From Stieleria maiorica (GTDB lineage: Bacteria; Planctomycetota; Planctomycetia; Pirellulales; Pirellulaceae): a DNA stretch of 64,000 nucleotides. The stretch covers positions 3,530,203-3,594,202 of the forward strand of contig NZ_CP036264.1 in the NCBI RefSeq assembly GCF_008035925.1, read 5' to 3'. The translations under genes and the position numbers were made by a program. Positions 30,632 to 39,268 of this stretch are shown in pieces (position 1 is the stretch's first letter; each line of letters starts with the position of its first letter). The notes beneath the pieces were generated by a model, which saw only the letters and a program-made list of their open reading frames with translations, was not told the origin of the DNA and ran no database searches.

Positions 30632-31567
30632 ATGAGTGAGAAACAAATCCTGATCGCCGACGATGATCAAGACCTGTTGGAATTGCTGAGCCTGCGCTGT
30701 CAGCAATTGGGCCTTGCCGTGGTCGTGGCGGACAACGCGATGGATGCTTTATCAACGGCCGATGTCTGTGCACCGGAGATTGCCCTGTTGGATGTTCGCA
30801 TGCCCGGGGGAAATGGCATCAGTGTTTCCGAAATGATGGCCACCGACGAGCGGCTCAGCCGGACCTCGGTGATCGTGATGACCGGTGACCCGAACGAGAA
30901 AGTCCAGCAACGCTGTCAGGAAATGGGGGCCCGGCTGGTCAGAAAGGACCAACAGATCTGGACGCGGTTGGAGCCGATGTTGAAAGAGCTGATCGCCCAG
31001 GAATCAACGGACGACACCACGCCGCCAACCGAGTTGCGTGACGGCGCACCGCCGAGCGAACCAGGGGATCAAGAATCGCTGTTGTCGATGCTGCAGGAAT
31101 GGGGATGGTTGGATGACCCAACCTCATCGACCGCAGAGCGTGAGCAGGACGCGGGGACGCCGTGGGTGTTGGCGATCGATGATGACCCCGACTTTTCCAT
31201 CGGGCTGCAAAAACGACTGCTCAGCGTCGGCGTCCAACTGGTGAGGGCCTATCGCGGCATGGACGGCTATCGCAGCGCCTTCCAGCGACGTCCCGCGGCG
31301 ATTCTGTTGGATTATCAGATGCCCGACGGAAATGGCGAATACATCCTGCGTCGTTTGAAGGAGTCCAACGCAACCGATTCGGTGCCGGTGATCGTGGTCA
31401 CCGGCATGCGTGATGCCTCGTTGAAGCGTCGGATGATGGCTGCCGGGGCGAGCGAGTTTTTGACCAAACCGGTTTCTTGGGAGCAGTTGAAACGCGCCCT
31501 GCTGCAGTACACCGACCTGGACCTGCGTGCCAAAATCGTGCCCCAAGAAGTCGTCTGCTCCGGATGA
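30632..31567 (+). CDS. Response regulator with two receiver domains
   Basis: A 311-residue protein with REC domains at about 5-120 (IADDDQDLLE; D54 in ALLDVRMPGGNG) and 178-300 (AIDDDPDFSI; D227 in ILLDYQMPDGNG; FLTKPV). The linker of about 55 residues is acidic and contains 'LLSMLQEWGWLDD'. Both receivers keep the Asp, Thr/Ser and Lys set; the first has RKD in place of the usual K-P. There is no DNA-binding or enzymatic output. The ATG at 30632 is chosen with CTGGAGA upstream; the longer frame runs back into the previous gene. It may relay or buffer phosphate between the kinases of this locus (inference). Confidence 0.9.
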   Translation: MSEKQILIADDDQDLLELLSLRCQQLGLAVVVADNAMDALSTADVCAPEIALLDVRMPGGNGISVSEMMATDERLSRTSVIVMTGDPNEKVQQRCQEMGARLVRKDQQIWTRLEPMLKELIAQESTDDTTPPTELRDGAPPSEPGDQESLLSMLQEWGWLDDPTSSTAEREQDAGTPWVLAIDDDPDFSIGLQKRLLSVGVQLVRAYRGMDGYRSAFQRRPAAILLDYQMPDGNGEYILRRLKESNATDSVPVIVVTGMRDASLKRRMMAAGASEFLTKPVSWEQLKRALLQYTDLDLRAKIVPQEVVCSG

Positions 31568-31656
31568 ATCGCGGCGGATAACGGAAACGGCTTGTGATCT
31601 GATAGTTGCAATGTCTGATAGTTGCAATGAGCAGGTGAATACTCACCCGATGCGTG

Positions 31657-31690
31657 AGCGAGTGGATCTGCTGCGTCCATTGCTCACGCC
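31657..31690. repeat. Hairpin GCGTGAGC...GCTCACGC
   Basis: Arms GCGTGAGC and GCTCACGC with pairing extending into AGTGG/CCAT around an 11-base loop. The left arm and loop share GAGCGAGTGGATCTGCTGCG with 17085-17104. It lies between the convergent signalling genes and may help end transcription. Confidence 0.5.
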
Positions 31691-31701
31691 GCGGTACGAC
31701 T

Positions 31702-31834
31702 AGGCTTCGTCCCTTAAACCAGTAAGGGGCCTCTGCGGTAGCGGAATTCGCCAAGAATTTCGTTTCTTCCCGTGTGAACTGCTGCGAGTCGAAAGCCTTG
31801 GCGGCTTCCGCTACGGGTTGAGGGACGAAGCCTA
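31702..31834. repeat. Nested inverted-repeat element (MITE-like)
   Basis: The outer arms TAGGCTTCGTCCCTT (31702 on) and AGGGACGAAGCCTA (to 31834) are inverse complements; inside, TAGCGGAATTCGCCAAG and CTTGGCGGCTTCCGCTA form a second inverse pair. The element fills the gap between the convergent double-receiver gene and the second REC-kinase gene. There is no coding frame. Coordinates are good to a base or two. Confidence 0.7.
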
Positions 31835-31924
31835 AATCAATCGACCCTCATGGCTTGCGGCATCCTGCCGCGGCCGCGCGGCGCCGTTAGCGAGTGCGGA
31901 TACGGACGATCCATTCTTTTGCGA

Positions 31925-33595
31925 TCACGCGTGTTGTACCAAACGCTGGTACTCTTGATCGATTTCCGCGGTCGGCGTTTCCAGACTCCAGACCGCTCGC
32001 GGTTGGATGCCGATGTCCAGTGCGGGATTGGCCGCGCGTGCTTTGGTCAATCGGGCGATTTCGTCGGTCGCCTTTTTGAGCCGCGTATCGGTGCTGCGAG
32101 AAATCGAACTGGTCGCCAGCCACCACTGTGAATCCGACGCCTGGATCAGCAGTTCGTCATTTTCAGTCAGGTAGGTCAGCAAAAGCTCGCCGTCGCGTTT
32201 TTCGGCCGGTGTGCAGGACTCGTTCAGATGGAACGAAATCAGTTGCACGTATTTCATCGGGGCTGACTGCATTTCCAGCCAGCGAGGAAAGATTTGGACG
32301 CTTCCGGCGACGGGGAGGCCGAACCAAAAGATGGATCCCAAATCGGGTTCAGATTCAATGTGCAATCGCCCGAGATTCAGCCGGCAGAACCGTGCGGCAA
32401 TCGAGAGTCCGAGCCCAAGAAACTTGTCATCGGGATCGGTCGTCAGACCGGGACGGGCAAACCGCGCGGCGAGCTGGTCACGTTGCTCAGCGGCGATACC
32501 GATGCCGTCGTCGGTCACTCCGATGCGGATCTGTTGCTCCGATTCATCATGGCGAACCCAGATGCGGACGTGGCCCGAATCCCGGCAGGCATTGATGGCG
32601 TTGACGGCCAGGCATATCAGAACGCGGCAGACCTTTTGCCCGTCGCAGTACGCGAGCGGCACATCGACGTCGGCTTGAATCTCAAGTTCGACGTTTCGCA
32701 TCGCGGCGCGTTGGGCCAGCGTCGTGCGAACCGAGTCGATCAGTTCGCCGACGTGGGATGGCTGGCGACAGATGTCCAGCAACCCCGAATCCAGTTTGCT
32801 CGAATCCAGCAAGTCGTCCAATTTGGTGTTGACGTCGTCGGCTCGAATCAAAGCCTTTTCGAGCATCTCGGCTTGTTCGTAGTTGATTCGTCCTGCCAGA
32901 CCTTCGCGAACGATCGAGATGTGTTCTTTGATGACGGTCAGGGGATTGCGGATGTCGTGCGACGCTTTGGCGAGGAATTCGTGCGCCGTTTGATGCAATC
33001 GTTCCAGTTTTTGGTTGTCCTGCTTGCGCATCTCAGATTGTTCGCGGAGCAACCGGTGGCTGGTTTGAAGTGCTTCGGTGACCCGATGCATCTCGTTGAC
33101 GGTGTGTTGACGCTCGACGGCATGCTCGATCGCTTTGCGAGTCCAACTGCTCCCTGCAAGCCCCTTGGGCAAAAAGTCCTGCGCCCCGGCTTGAAGGATT
33201 TCCCTCTCCACGGTTTCATCGTCCAAGCCCGTCAAAACCAAAATCGGGACGTCATCGCACTGCGCTCGCAAGCGTTTGACGGTTTCCAGTCCGCTCGAAT
33301 CGGGCAGGCTGAGATCGGTCAGAATGACGTCGAATCGTCGCAGGCCCAGTTCCTGCAATGCCGCGCCCAGGGATGTCGCGTGGGACAGGACGATGCGCCG
33401 TGTGCCGTACCGCAAGTTCTTTGCAACTTGCATGAAATCGACGTCATTGTCTTCCACGACCAGCACACTGAGACCGCCGTCAGGGCATTCGACCGGCGTT
33501 TCCTGGGCGATCGCAGTCTTCGGCGACGCGAAGATCGAGCCTGCGCTGTCCCGTAGGGGGCGGTGGCTGAACGGGTGGGAATTCGAATCGATCAT
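31925..33595 (-). CDS. Cytoplasmic REC-histidine kinase with C-terminal GGDEF-like domain (paralogue)
   Basis: A 556-residue paralogue of the 28577-30151 kinase, in opposite orientation. The receiver is at about 40-160 (VVEDNDVDFM; D94 in VILTDLSLPDSSG; FLPKGL). A coiled-coil segment, HisKA (H213 in ASHDIRNPL) and a HATPase domain follow (CLAVNAINAC in the N-box, TDDGIGIAA, FLGLGLSIA). The C-terminal region at about 445-535 aligns with that of its paralogue (TYLTENDELLI...QWWLA) and is GGDEF-like without the signature. The start is set at the ATG at 33595 (MIDSNSHPFS); an in-frame start 46 codons upstream is possible. It is divergent from the methyltransferase gene. Confidence 0.87.
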   Translation of the reverse strand: MIDSNSHPFSHRPLRDSAGSIFASPKTAIAQETPVECPDGGLSVLVVEDNDVDFMQVAKNLRYGTRRIVLSHATSLGAALQELGLRRFDVILTDLSLPDSSGLETVKRLRAQCDDVPILVLTGLDDETVEREILQAGAQDFLPKGLAGSSWTRKAIEHAVERQHTVNEMHRVTEALQTSHRLLREQSEMRKQDNQKLERLHQTAHEFLAKASHDIRNPLTVIKEHISIVREGLAGRINYEQAEMLEKALIRADDVNTKLDDLLDSSKLDSGLLDICRQPSHVGELIDSVRTTLAQRAAMRNVELEIQADVDVPLAYCDGQKVCRVLICLAVNAINACRDSGHVRIWVRHDESEQQIRIGVTDDGIGIAAEQRDQLAARFARPGLTTDPDDKFLGLGLSIAARFCRLNLGRLHIESEPDLGSIFWFGLPVAGSVQIFPRWLEMQSAPMKYVQLISFHLNESCTPAEKRDGELLLTYLTENDELLIQASDSQWWLATSSISRSTDTRLKKATDEIARLTKARAANPALDIGIQPRAVWSLETPTAEIDQEYQRLVQHA

Positions 33596-33889
33596 GCGGC
33601 GGTCTTCGTCGAATGAATTGGGAACCAATGTCTGGAATGATCCGGTCTGCCTTGTGTTCGAAGACTCCCGTGCAAACGTGCCATGTATCCTGCGCGTGGG
33701 GAGATCCGAGTCACGTTGAACTGTAACCCTCAAACAACCGCGTGCAAAACGAATCCGCGGATGCTATTTTGGCTTCTCCTGAATTGGCTATTGATTCGCG
33801 ACGGTTTTCCCTCAGGTCAGACGTGATGCCTGCTAGCGGACTCTCGCGCAGCGGATCGTTCGCTCCTTTGAACAATTGTGATCCCAACG

Positions 33890-34705
33890 ATGAGTGATTT
33901 GATCGATAACGATTCCAAGGCAGATCGACGTGGCTCAATTCGATGGCGCTTTCAGGCGTGGTTTCGGATTGCCGCGGACGTGATCGCGGCAAAACGTTGC
34001 GGGGCGGTATTGGGCGCTTTGTTGATCTGCGTTGCGTCGCTGTCTGCACAGGATGCGACCGGATCGGCTGGCCGGAGCGTCAAACCCGGGATCAACGACC
34101 AGTTTGTCGATCCCGAGTTGGACGTCAGCGAATGGATGGCGCGATTCGAGATCGAGAGTCGCGAGGTCTATGCGGCCCGCCGGGAAGTGCTGCAGGCGTG
34201 CGGGATCAAGCCCGGTGACAGCGTTGCGGACATCGGAGCCGGAACGGGGTTTTACAGTCGACTGTTCGCCGACGCGGTCGGAAACGATGGCTGGGTATTC
34301 GCGGTGGACATCTCGCCGCGATTTCTCGAACACATCAACTTCAAAGCACGCCAAGACCAGGTGCACAATCTGACCGCAGTGCTGTGTTCAGACCGATCGG
34401 TGAACCTGCCACCAAAGTCGATCGACGTTGCTTTCATCTGCGATACCTACCATCACTTCGAATACCCGTACGCGACGATCGAATCGATTTTTAAAGCGAT
34501 CAAACCGGGCGGATCCTTGATCGTGATCGATTTCGACCGAATTCCCGGAAAGTCGCGGGAGTTCATCCTCGGTCACGTGCGAGCGGGCAAAGACGTGTTT
34601 CGAGGCGAGATCGAAAAAGGCGGTTTCGAATTTGTCGATGAAGTGCAGATCCCGGCGTTCGAGGAGAACTACTTGCTGCGTTTTCGCAAACCGCCGGGCG
34701 CCTAA
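33890..34705 (+). CDS. SAM-dependent methyltransferase with N-terminal membrane/export segment
   Basis: A 271-residue class I methyltransferase. Motif I is VADIGAGTGFYSR, preceded by a helix; the acidic residue ending strand 2 lies in FAVDISPRF; the motif-IV region reads VAFICDTYHHFEYP, followed by IKPGGSLIVIDFDR. A basic segment and a hydrophobic stretch at about residues 36-53 (CGAVLGALLICVASLSA) predict export or a membrane anchor, which is odd for an enzyme needing cytoplasmic SAM. The ATG at 33890 is preferred over a GTG four codons earlier. Substrate unknown; neither neighbour suggests one. Confidence 0.85.
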   Translation: MSDLIDNDSKADRRGSIRWRFQAWFRIAADVIAAKRCGAVLGALLICVASLSAQDATGSAGRSVKPGINDQFVDPELDVSEWMARFEIESREVYAARREVLQACGIKPGDSVADIGAGTGFYSRLFADAVGNDGWVFAVDISPRFLEHINFKARQDQVHNLTAVLCSDRSVNLPPKSIDVAFICDTYHHFEYPYATIESIFKAIKPGGSLIVIDFDRIPGKSREFILGHVRAGKDVFRGEIEKGGFEFVDEVQIPAFEENYLLRFRKPPGA

Positions 34706-34717
34706 CGGGAGAACGCC

Positions 34718-34850
34718 CGTTTTCGATTGGGTCGGACAGTCGCCGTCCTCTCCGAGGTCGGCTCGGGGAAAAGCTTCGCTTTGACGCGCGCCGAGTTCGG
34801 AGAACACGGCGACACTCCGAACGTGTCGTCAGATACACAAATTGAGTAGC
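34718..34850 (-). repeat. ~132-bp dispersed palindromic repeat, copy 2
   Basis: Inverse copy of 16228-16359, starting 12 bases after the methyltransferase stop. Its self-complementary halves (GTCGCCGTCCTCTCCGAGG and the matching TCGGAGAACACGGCGAC) lie between the convergent ends of the methyltransferase and flgL, so it may act as a bidirectional transcription terminator. Confidence 0.8.
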
Positions 34851-34917
34851 GTTAGATTACTCGTGCTGCGTTCCAATCCGATGTTCGGGTTGCGAGATGG
34901 TTCGCGGGTGTTGATGT

Positions 34918-36375
34918 TTATCGCAAGAATTCCAGCAGCCCCAGCGAATTCAGGTTCGCCGTCACCGCATACGTGTACTGCAACAGCGTCTGTGAATTCT
35001 CCAACCTCAGCACGGCGTCGGGAAAGTCGGTGGCTTGGATTTCTCCGATGTTTGATTCGACCGAAAGCATCAAGTCATCGACGCGATACTCCATCGTTTG
35101 CATCGTCTGCAGCGAGCTCGATTGCTCCCCCATCACGCTGAAGACCTTGCTGGCGGCGCGGTCCAATTCGTCCAAACGTCGATTGAGTGCGGCGGAGTAT
35201 TCGGCCGACCCTAGCTCGCGGCTGTTGCGAAGGTCCGCGGCGGTGGCGTGCAGAATCTGGAACAGATTCGATGTTCCCGGGAACTCGAGGGAATCGTCAC
35301 CGGTCGTACGAATATTGCTCGAGTCGATCGTGACAAATTTGCCGCTGTCGACATCGGAAACGATTTGATTGGTGGTAAAGTCGATCGGGATGGTCGATGC
35401 GTTGTCGTCGACGCTGAGGGTTCCGGTCGAGGTGATGTTGACGGTGCCATTGAAACCGGCCGCGATAGCGGTCGTATCCAGATACACCGTTTGGCCGGCA
35501 AAACCGTCGACCCGCAAATTTGTGTCGGTATTTGTAAACGGAACCGGATCGGCACCGTTGAGCGAGATGGTGCCCGCGGACCCGTCACCGGCGGTGTCCA
35601 CGATGGTCAATTGGTGGGCGCCGGAAGGACCGAGAATCGTATCCCGTGCCGCCGAGCTGGTTCCAGCTGCGACCCCCGATCCTCCCGCGTAGGTCGTCGT
35701 GTCGTGCTGGACACGCAGCGTGGCCCGTCCGATCAGCGTGTCGGTTCCGCCGCCATGTTTGGCGCCCGTCGTTCCGACCAGTACGGTGGATTCGCGTCCC
35801 GAGGCGCCGAAGATTTTCGAACCGTCGTAGTAGGTGTCGATCGAAATCGAGTCACCGATATGGGTCTGACTGCGATGTCCCGACCCTTGATAGGTGACTT
35901 CCATGATCCCGTTTTCACGCAGCGTTTCCCCAAACGTGAATGGGGGCGTATCGGAACGCGTGCCGCCGTACAGGTAGTTTTCGTTGAACTTGGCCAGCCC
36001 GATTTGTTTAGCCTGGGCGAGCAAGGCGTCGATTTCCATCGCCAACGCCTCACGCTCGTCGGAATCCAAGGCTTGGATCCCCTGCTGCACCAGGTTTTTC
36101 GACAGCGTGATCAAATCGCTGACATCCTGGAACTGGGCGACGCTGGCATTGAGCGTCGACGTCGCCAGATTGATCACCTTCTTGTCGGCCTGCAATTCGA
36201 CGTAGCGAGTTTCCAACGAACGAACTTGTCGATATGCGACCGGTTCCTCCGAAGGCAGTTCGAACTGCATCCCCGAAGTGATCTGTTTTTGCGCCGTCAA
36301 CAGTCGACTGCTATGCAGCGACGTGAAATGGATGGCGTTTCGTGTAAACGTTTGGGAGGTGACTCGAGGATTCAT
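34918..36375 (-). CDS. flgL: Flagellar hook-filament junction protein FlgL
   Basis: A 485-residue flagellin-superfamily protein. The N-terminal helical domain (RVTSQTFTRNAI...QKQITSGMQFELPSEEP) and the C-terminal one (LPDAVLRLENSQTLLQYTYA...LGLLEFLR) are the conserved parts that pack in the junction. The Gly/Thr-rich middle (about 140-400) is a large insertion compared with the ~317-residue enterobacterial protein and would form the exposed domain. It is the last gene of the flgF-to-flgL operon, 5 bp after flgK. Exported by the flagellar type III apparatus. Confidence 0.92.
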   Translation of the reverse strand: MNPRVTSQTFTRNAIHFTSLHSSRLLTAQKQITSGMQFELPSEEPVAYRQVRSLETRYVELQADKKVINLATSTLNASVAQFQDVSDLITLSKNLVQQGIQALDSDEREALAMEIDALLAQAKQIGLAKFNENYLYGGTRSDTPPFTFGETLRENGIMEVTYQGSGHRSQTHIGDSISIDTYYDGSKIFGASGRESTVLVGTTGAKHGGGTDTLIGRATLRVQHDTTTYAGGSGVAAGTSSAARDTILGPSGAHQLTIVDTAGDGSAGTISLNGADPVPFTNTDTNLRVDGFAGQTVYLDTTAIAAGFNGTVNITSTGTLSVDDNASTIPIDFTTNQIVSDVDSGKFVTIDSSNIRTTGDDSLEFPGTSNLFQILHATAADLRNSRELGSAEYSAALNRRLDELDRAASKVFSVMGEQSSSLQTMQTMEYRVDDLMLSVESNIGEIQATDFPDAVLRLENSQTLLQYTYAVTANLNSLGLLEFLR

Positions 36376-36380
36376 CGATC

Positions 36381-38345
36381 TTAGCCTATGATTCTGAACA
36401 ATTCGCTGAGCATTTCATCGGTCGCCTGAATGATTCGGACGGCCGCCTCATACGACTTTTGGTATTCCTGCAAGTAGACCAATTCTTCGTTCAAGTCGAC
36501 GCCGGAGATTGCATCGCGTTCTGTTTCCAACCGCAACTTGAACGTGGTCAAACTGGCGCTCAACGAGGTGTTGGAACTGATTTCGAAACCGATCTCGGTG
36601 CCCATTTCACTGGCGAATTGGCCGAGCGTCCGATTGCTAGGCATCAGCGTGGTGTCGGCGATCGCGATGAAGCGGGACAGATTGCTGGTGTCGGCGGCTT
36701 CACCGGATCGTCCCGTTGCGATTCGCTCCGGCTGACTCGCGAGGGTGCGGTCGACCGCGATCGAATGCGCGTCCGTTCCGCTGAAAAACGCATTGATTCC
36801 CAGTGCGGCCAAGATACCGGTCTGGTCGGGCTCTCCCGTCAGTCGCGTCGAAAACTCGTCGGCATCATTCATCGTGCCGGCGGTGAAAGCGATGGAGACG
36901 CCGTCGTCCAGTTCGATCGGCGACCCCGCTTCGTAGCCGTCGCCGACATTCACGCGGGACAGCAAGGCCCCGCTGGACGAATACACGTTGGCGAACAAGT
37001 TTGCTGCGCTTCCGACCTGGCCCGACCCTTCGATTCGAACGGTCAGTTCTTCGTTGACCTCTCCGGTGTAGGTCCCGGACACGCTGGCAACACTGGTGCC
37101 GGTAAACAGGGACAGATCGGGATTGGTTTCCACGCCGCCGGCAAAGTCAAACTCCACATCGGCACCGGTGGTGATCTGGAATTGGTTGCTGACCGCCCGG
37201 ATCGACGAAGTGATCCCCAGGATGCTGCTCAACTGTGCCGCGACATCTTCCAGCGTGTCGACGTCGGGATCGATGGTGATGACGTGCGTCTGTCGATCGC
37301 CGTTGGCATCGGTCACCGAAAGCGTCAACTCACCGGCCGTCAAATCGGCGTCGGGCAGCGCCTCGTTGAGCGGAATGTTGGTTTGGGAAACGCTGACATT
37401 TCCGACCAGGTTGGTGAACGATCCGGCGCTGCCGATCCCCGTCGAATGCACGCGGTTGACACTTTGAATCAACTCCCCGGCGATCTGGTCTAGCTTTTCT
37501 TCATAGGCCGGGATGATCTCGTTGTAGGCTTCGACCAACGCCGACAGTCGGCCGGTTTCGATCGCCAGCGGCCTGTCGGAGTCGTCCAGGTAGATCTCTA
37601 ATTGCTGTCCCGATTCGATCACCGACAGCGAACTCGGATGGCTGCCTTGCTCGATCGAATGATGTCCGATGGTCAGGTGCAGTTGCCCGCCGGGTTGTTC
37701 GTTACGCCGGATGCCGACGACCTCGGCGATCCGGTTCAGCACGGCATCGCGTTGATCCAGTTCGTTATTGTGTTCGATTCCCTGAGCTTCGAATTTGAAG
37801 ATTTGGAAACTGACATCGCGCAATTCCCCCAGATCGCCGTTCAGCAATTCGATCTCGTGTTCGATCTGCAGCCGAATGTTGCCTTTCAATTCGGTCAACT
37901 GCTGCGCCGCGTCACGTAGTCCGCCGGTCAATTGCTTGCCGGTTTCCAGCAGCGCGGATCGTTGGGCGGGTTCGTTCGGGGACGCCGACAGATTGGTGAA
38001 TTCGGCAAAAAACGCATCCAGTTGTCGGCCGATCGAGTTGTCTCCGGTCAGCAGGGCCGATTCGATTTTTCGCTCGATGTTCAACAATTGTTCGACATCG
38101 CTGGAATCCGAGATCACGCTGGTCAACGACGCCTCGGTGACCGAATCACGGACCCGATTGATCCCCGAGATCGTCACACCGGTGCCGACACGAAATCCGC
38201 CGACGATGTCCGGGTGTGTCGCTTGCAATGTCAGACTGCGTCGGTGGTATCCGTCCGTATTGGCATTGGAAATGTTGTTGGAGACCATTTCCAAGGCGAA
38301 CTGGCTGGTCTGCAGGGCCGACAGGCCGATTGAGAAGTTGGGCAT
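36381..38345 (-). CDS. flgK: Flagellar hook-associated protein FlgK
   Basis: A 654-residue junction protein. The N-terminal signature FSIGLSALQTSQFALEMVSN is followed by NISNANTDGYHRRSLTLQ, and the C-terminal helix reads LNEELVYLQEYQKSYEAAVR. Residues about 310-470 form a variable surface region with tandem beta-type folds. The ATG at 38345 is 2 bp after the flgN-like stop, so the chaperone-substrate order is kept. It lies between the hook and FlgL in the assembled flagellum. Confidence 0.95.
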   Translation of the reverse strand: MPNFSIGLSALQTSQFALEMVSNNISNANTDGYHRRSLTLQATHPDIVGGFRVGTGVTISGINRVRDSVTEASLTSVISDSSDVEQLLNIERKIESALLTGDNSIGRQLDAFFAEFTNLSASPNEPAQRSALLETGKQLTGGLRDAAQQLTELKGNIRLQIEHEIELLNGDLGELRDVSFQIFKFEAQGIEHNNELDQRDAVLNRIAEVVGIRRNEQPGGQLHLTIGHHSIEQGSHPSSLSVIESGQQLEIYLDDSDRPLAIETGRLSALVEAYNEIIPAYEEKLDQIAGELIQSVNRVHSTGIGSAGSFTNLVGNVSVSQTNIPLNEALPDADLTAGELTLSVTDANGDRQTHVITIDPDVDTLEDVAAQLSSILGITSSIRAVSNQFQITTGADVEFDFAGGVETNPDLSLFTGTSVASVSGTYTGEVNEELTVRIEGSGQVGSAANLFANVYSSSGALLSRVNVGDGYEAGSPIELDDGVSIAFTAGTMNDADEFSTRLTGEPDQTGILAALGINAFFSGTDAHSIAVDRTLASQPERIATGRSGEAADTSNLSRFIAIADTTLMPSNRTLGQFASEMGTEIGFEISSNTSLSASLTTFKLRLETERDAISGVDLNEELVYLQEYQKSYEAAVRIIQATDEMLSELFRIIG

Positions 38346-38347
38346 CG

Positions 38348-38869
38348 TTAGCAGTTCCTTCCGATGATCTTTTCCGGGGGCAGCTTGAAGGGCTGCCCAT
38401 CGGCCTTGTAATTACCTTCGTCGACGTCACACTGCAGCACGCCAAGCAGATAACGGCGATGAAACTCGGTGGAGTAGAAAATGACCACTTGATTGGCCGT
38501 CAGCTTTTGCCTCGCCGCACTCAGCCGATCGTGGATGCGGCGGCGGTCGGATTCCAGTCGTTTCGATTCCGACTTCGGCAGTGTGCTCAAAATCGACTTG
38601 ATCGAAGCACCACTTTCATCCATCGCTTCGGTACCGGCATACCGCTGCAGGACTTGACGCGACTTGCGGCTGTCCGATTGACGGTTTTGCAGCGTTTCGA
38701 TCAGCGGCGAGAGTTCTTTGAGGTCAGCGGGGTTCGGGCCGTAGATCCCCGAATTGTCCAATAATGCGGACATTTCGTTATTGAGCGCATCGAGCGCGTC
38801 GACCACTCCGGATTCCAATCGCAGTTGCCGCTCGACGAGGACGCCCAGCCGTTCCTTTTGTTGATTCAT
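38348..38869 (-). CDS. flgN: FlgN-like flagellar export chaperone
   Basis: A 173-residue, almost wholly helical protein (about residues 5-130), beginning MNQQKERLGVLVERQLRLES. The length, helical composition and position 2 bp before flgK fit FlgN, the chaperone that keeps FlgK and FlgL unfolded for export; direct sequence similarity is weak, as is usual for the family. The ATG at 38869 is chosen since the longer frame runs into flgJ. A strand-rich C-terminal tail (about 130-173, IFYSTEFHRRYLLGVLQCD) is longer than in typical FlgN. Confidence 0.65.
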   Translation of the reverse strand: MNQQKERLGVLVERQLRLESGVVDALDALNNEMSALLDNSGIYGPNPADLKELSPLIETLQNRQSDSRKSRQVLQRYAGTEAMDESGASIKSILSTLPKSESKRLESDRRRIHDRLSAARQKLTANQVVIFYSTEFHRRYLLGVLQCDVDEGNYKADGQPFKLPPEKIIGRNC

Positions 38870-38906
38870 CGTTGGTTCACCATCCGTGAAAGATGTCCGA
38901 AAGTGA

Positions 38907-39248
38907 TTAAGCCGAGAACGAAACGCCGGATGTTTGCTCGTGTCCGTCGTCGGCTTGTGTTTTGGAATACTGTTGGACCAGCAGATCGCTGACCCCGATC
39001 GCTTTGGATTGTGCGAGGTGTTGGCCGATAAACAGGTCGAACATTCCGCCAAAAGAGTCGCTGCCGTCACCCCCGAACAGACCGTCTTCGAGCGAGTTCC
39101 GCAGCTCTTTCATCAGCATCGACACAAACACGCTTTCGAATTCCGTCCCCAGTTCTTCAACCTGGGCCGCTGACGGATCGCCGCCTTTGGCCGTCGCCGC
39201 GATCTGGCTGGGCAGTGAGACGCTGATGTTGCTTCCGATCGATTCCAT
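38907..39248 (-). CDS. flgJ: FlgJ-type rod-binding protein, single domain
   Basis: A 113-residue protein matching the N-terminal rod-binding domain of FlgJ: 'ELGTEFESVFVSMLMKELR' and MFDLFIGQHLAQSKAIG. FlgJ caps or binds the growing rod in the periplasm. The muramidase domain found in enterobacterial FlgJ is absent, so peptidoglycan opening must depend on another protein. It lies 20 bp after flgI, with 37 bp before flgN. Confidence 0.9.
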   Translation of the reverse strand: MESIGSNISVSLPSQIAATAKGGDPSAAQVEELGTEFESVFVSMLMKELRNSLEDGLFGGDGSDSFGGMFDLFIGQHLAQSKAIGVSDLLVQQYSKTQADDGHEQTSGVSFSA

Positions 39249-39268
39249 TGCATCTGTCCTCGTGCGAG

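Noticed and set aside
32294..33556. 420-residue plus-strand frame
   Set aside because: Antisense to the second REC-histidine kinase.
35248..37493. Plus-strand frames of 378 and 344 residues in flgL and flgK
   Set aside because: Shadows of flagellar genes with recognised terminal domains.
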